This document shows, piece by piece, positions 61,125 through 64,000 of a DNA stretch of 64,000 nt. The stretch spans positions 130,248,710 through 130,312,709 of the forward strand of contig NC_086020.1 of assembly GCF_036323735.1 (NCBI RefSeq). The letters are read 5' to 3'. The notes beneath the pieces are model-generated. The model was not told the DNA's origin, ran no database searches, and was given only the letters and a program-made list of their open reading frames with translations. Origin of the DNA: Rattus norvegicus (taxonomy: Eukaryota > Chordata > Mammalia > Rodentia > Muridae). Positions within the stretch are counted from its first letter, which is position 1; each line of letters starts with the position of its first letter. Both the position numbers and the translations under genes were made by a program.

Positions 61125-61385
61125 CTACCTATTGTTTTTTTCTGTTTTCATGTTTTATATTGAAATTTTTTTATTTAAATTTCAAACGTTATTCCCTTTC
61201 CTGGTTTCCCAGACATAGGCCACCATCACATCCCCATCCCTTTCTTCTATAAAGGTGACCTTCTCCTCAACCACCCCCCTTTCAAAACAATCCCTGGCAT
61301 TCCCCTACACTGGGCATCCAGCCTTGGCAGGACCAAGGGCTTTCCTTCCATTGGTCCCCAACAAGGCTACCCTCTGCTACCTAAT
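61125..61385 (-). mobile_element. Nested L1 3'-end fragment in ORF2
   Basis: Inverted L1 3' end (61134-61376): 'aatttcaaacgttattccct', a C-rich block, then 'cattcccctacactgggcat'. Flanks 'ctacctatt' (61125-61133) and 'ctacctaat' (61377-61385) are a likely TSD with one mismatch. Removal restores the host ORF2 text 'ccctacctattcaatatag' approximately. Confidence 0.85.
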
Positions 61386-63130
61386 AAATATAGTGATTGA
61401 AGTCCTAGCCAGAGCAATTAGACAACAAAAAGAGGTCAAAGGGATACAAATTGTAAAGGAAGAATTCAAAATATCACTATTTGCAGATGATAAGATAGTA
61501 TATTTAAGTGACCTCAAAAATTCCACCTGAAAACTTCTAAACCTGATGAACAATTTCAATAAAGTAAATGGGATTGATATAAAATTAATTCAACCAAGTC
61601 AGTTGCCTTCCTCTACTCAAAGGATAAACAGGCTGAGAAAGAAATTAGGGAAATGACAACCTTCACAATAGTCACAAACAATACAAAATGACTTGGTGCA
61701 AGTGAAAGTCTGAAGGACAAAACTTCAAGTCTCTGAAGAAAGAAATTGAAGACAGTCTCAGAAGATGGAAAGACTCCCATGCTCATGGTTTGGCAGGGTT
61801 AATATAGTAAAAATGGCCATTTGCCAAAAGCAATCTTTAGATTCAATGCAATCCCCATCAAAATTTCAACTCAATTCTTCACAGAGTTAGAAAGAATAAT
61901 TTGCAAATTCATTTGGAATAAAAAAAACCCAGGATAGCAGAAAACTATCCTCAACAATAAAAGAACTTCTGAGAGAATCACCATCCCTAACCTCAAGCAG
62001 TATTACAGTGCAATAGTGATAAAAAAAAAACTGTATGGTGTTGGTACAGAAACAGGTAGGTAGATAAATGGAATAGAAGTGAAGACACAAAAATAAACAC
62101 ATACACCTATGGTCACTTGATCATTGACAAAGGAGCTAAAACCACCAAGTGGAGAAAAGATAGCGTTTTCAACAAATTGTACTTGCTCAACAGGAGGTCA
62201 ACATGTAGAAGATTGCAAAGTAAACCATTCTTATTGCTCTGTACAAAGTTTAAGTCCAAGTGTATCAAGGAACTCCACATCAAACCAGAGAAACTCAAAC
62301 TAATAGAAGAAAAGTGCATAAGAGCCTCTAACGCATGGGCACTGGGGAAATTTTCCTGAACAAAACACCAATGGCGTATGATTTAAGATCAAGAATCGAC
62401 AGATGGAATGTCATAAAACTTCAAAGGTTCTGGAAGGCAAAGGACCCTGTCATTAGGACAAAAAGGCAACCAACAGATTGGGAAAAGATCTTTACCAATC
62501 CTACAACTGAGAGAGGGCTTATATCCAAAATATACAAAGCACTCAAGAATTTAGACTCCAGAGAGCCAAATAACCCTATTAAAAAATGAGGTACAGAGCT
62601 AAAGAAAGAATTCTCAGCTGAGGAATATCAAATGCCTGAGAAGTACCTAAGGAAATGCTTTAAATTCTTAGTCATCAGGAAAATGCCAATCAAAACAATC
62701 CTGAGACTCCACCTCACACCAGTCAGGATGGTTAAGCTCAAAAACACAGGTGAAAACAGATGCTGGTGAGGATGTGGAGAAAGAGGAATACTCCCTCCAT
62801 TTTTGGTGGGATGGCAAATTGGTATAACCACTCTGGAAATCAGTCTGAAGGTTCCTCAGAAATTAGGACATTTTCCTAATTTAGTACCTCTCCAAACCAC
62901 TCCTGGGCATATACCCAAATGATGCTCTAACGAACAACAAGGACACATGCTCCACTATGTTCATAGTAGTTTTATTTATAATACCCAGAAGCTGGAAAGA
63001 ACCCAGATGCCCTTCAACACAGGAATGGATACACAAACTGTCATACATCTACACAATGTAGTACTACTCAGCTATCAAAAACAATGACTTCATGAAATTC
63101 ATAGGCAAATGGATGGAACTAGAAAATATC

Positions 63131-64000
63131 ATCCAACAAAAATCAGGGACTAGACAAGTCTGCCCACTCTCTTCCTACTTATTCAATATAGTTCTTGAAG
63201 TTCTAGCCAGAGCAATCAGACAATGAAGGAGATCAAAGGGATATAGGTGGGAAAAGAAGAAGTCAAAATATCACTATTTGCAGATGATATGATAGTATAT
63301 TTAAGTAATCCCAAAATTTCCACCAGAGAAGTAATAAACCTGACAAACACCTTCAGCAAAGTGGCTGGGTATAAAATTAACTCAAATAAATCAGTAGCCT
63401 TCCTCTACACAAAAGAGAAACAAGCCGAGAAAGAAATTAGGGAAATGACACCCTTCATAATAGACCCAAACAATATAAAGAACCTCGGTGTGACTTTAAC
63501 CAAGCAAGTAAAAGATCTGTACAATAAGAACTTCAAGACTCTGAAGAAAGAAATTGACGAAGACCTCAGAAGATGGAAAGATCTCCCATGCTCATGGATT
63601 GGCAGGATTAATATAGTAAAAATGGCCATTTTACCAAAAGCGATCTACAGATTCAATGCAATCCCCATCAAAATTCCAATCCAAGTCTTCAGAGAGTTAG
63701 ACAGAACAATTTCCAAATTCATCTGGAATAACAAAAAGACCAGGATAGCTAAAACTATCCTCAACAATAAAAGGACTTCCGTGGGGATCACTATCCCTGA
63801 ACTCAAGCAGTATTACAGAGCAATAGTGATAAAAACTGCATGGTATTGGTACATAGAAAGATAGAATGACCCACGGCATAGAATTGAAGACACAGAAATG
63901 AACCCACACACCTACTGTCACTTGATTTTTTACAAAGGAGCCAAAACCATCCAATGGAAAAAAAGATAGCATTTTCAACAAATAGTGCTGGTTCAACTGT
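63131..64000 (+). mobile_element. Second, younger L1, 5'-truncated, running off the window
   Basis: After 'gaaaatatcatcc' of the older L1, the text jumps back to the RT region ('aaaatcagggactagacaag') and runs to the window end. The 205-codon frame at 63247-63864 is open and carries the RT motif FADDMIVYL (FADD at 63277-63288) and the later SWIGRINIVKMAILPKAIYR. It is much better preserved than the L1 it adjoins, so it is probably a separate, later insertion truncated at its 5' end. Its 3' end and TSD lie outside. Confidence 0.85.

Larger units (their letters stand above)
57583..63134 (+). mobile_element. Decayed L1 with monomer-type 5'UTR
   Basis: Plus-strand L1: 5'UTR 57583-57973, ORF1 57974-59058, ORF2 from about 59115, interrupted at 63134 near the end of ORF2 by another L1. 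The 5'UTR holds two related blocks beginning 'tccatct' at 57594 and 57801, 207 bp apart, like the ~206-bp F-type promoter monomers of murine L1. Simple-repeat expansions (59281-59312, 59842-59864, 60507-60535) and a nested L1 fragment (61134-61376) have disrupted it. Confidence 0.9.
59115..63134 (+). pseudogene. L1 ORF2, broken and interrupted
   Basis: The order is endonuclease (59160-59700), RT (KLLNKILVNRIQDD at about 60760, GFIPGM altered to CFIPGM), FADD at 61480-61491 (FADDKIV, with Met changed to Lys), then the C-terminal segment TPMAYDLRSRIDRW near 62370. Disruptions: many stops, an A29 run at 60507-60535 where other L1s have a short A-run, a (TA)n expansion, and an inserted inverted L1 fragment in the RT. 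The initiator ATG appears lost ('caaaaataacagg'). Confidence 0.88.

Noticed and set aside
63247..63864. The 205-codon reverse-transcriptase frame as a new RT system
   Set aside because: The sequence is plainly L1 ORF2, with L1 text on both sides and no start in the right place. It is a truncated L1.

Overview
The window is rodent nuclear DNA, almost certainly rat (Rattus). Several L1 copies carry the young rat-type L1 3' end (a G-rich block, then a 3' terminus reading 'cgaaatgtacataagaaat' and 'aagttaataaa'). SINEs of the B1, B3, B4 and ID types lie around them. The DNA is AT-rich, intergenic in character and dominated by retrotransposons. I found no intact host protein gene, no intact RNA gene, no CRISPR array and no bacterial or phage-like system. 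Every long open frame that I can interpret is a piece of L1 ORF1/ORF2, a shadow of an L1 3'UTR, or a simple repeat.

Layout. 1-2053: L1 pieces in opposite orientations. 3205-5480: an old mammalian L1 on the minus strand, carrying a (CA)n tract, a 40-nt U2 snRNA retropseudogene and a younger L1 3' end. 5481-13315: AT-rich and mostly unassigned, with a B1, old L1 remnants and one URR1-like element. 13332-20579: rat and older L1 3' ends, including a composite insertion (19643-20579) with a perfect 17-bp target-site duplication (TSD) and signs of 3' transduction. 20597-25414: mostly unassigned. 25415-29045: a pile of L1 fragments in both orientations. 30890-34542: two L1 3' ends. 35957-41661: a nearly full-length dead L1 on the minus strand. 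42836-45650: a B3 SINE split by a 5'-inverted (twin-primed) L1, itself split by a third L1, with TSDs visible at each level. 45985-53834: old L1, a long rodent repeat, an LTR-like segment and SINEs. 53835-54360: a decayed C2H2 zinc-finger array. 55285-56008: an L1 3' end. 57355-57580: a processed mRNA 3'-UTR retrocopy with TSD and poly(A). 57583-64000: a decayed L1 with a monomer-type 5'UTR, a nested L1 fragment and then a second, younger L1 that runs off the window.

The parts do not form a pathway. What the window records is L1 activity: L1 copied itself with truncation, inversion and 3' transduction, and its machinery also copied cellular RNAs (U2 snRNA, an mRNA 3' end, SINEs). The best leads are the transduction-bearing insertion, the nested TSD-resolved stack, the U2 fragment, the 3'-UTR retrocopy, the zinc-finger relic and a pair of RFX X-box-like motifs in a repeat. 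Family names come from recognising sequence by eye, not from a database search.
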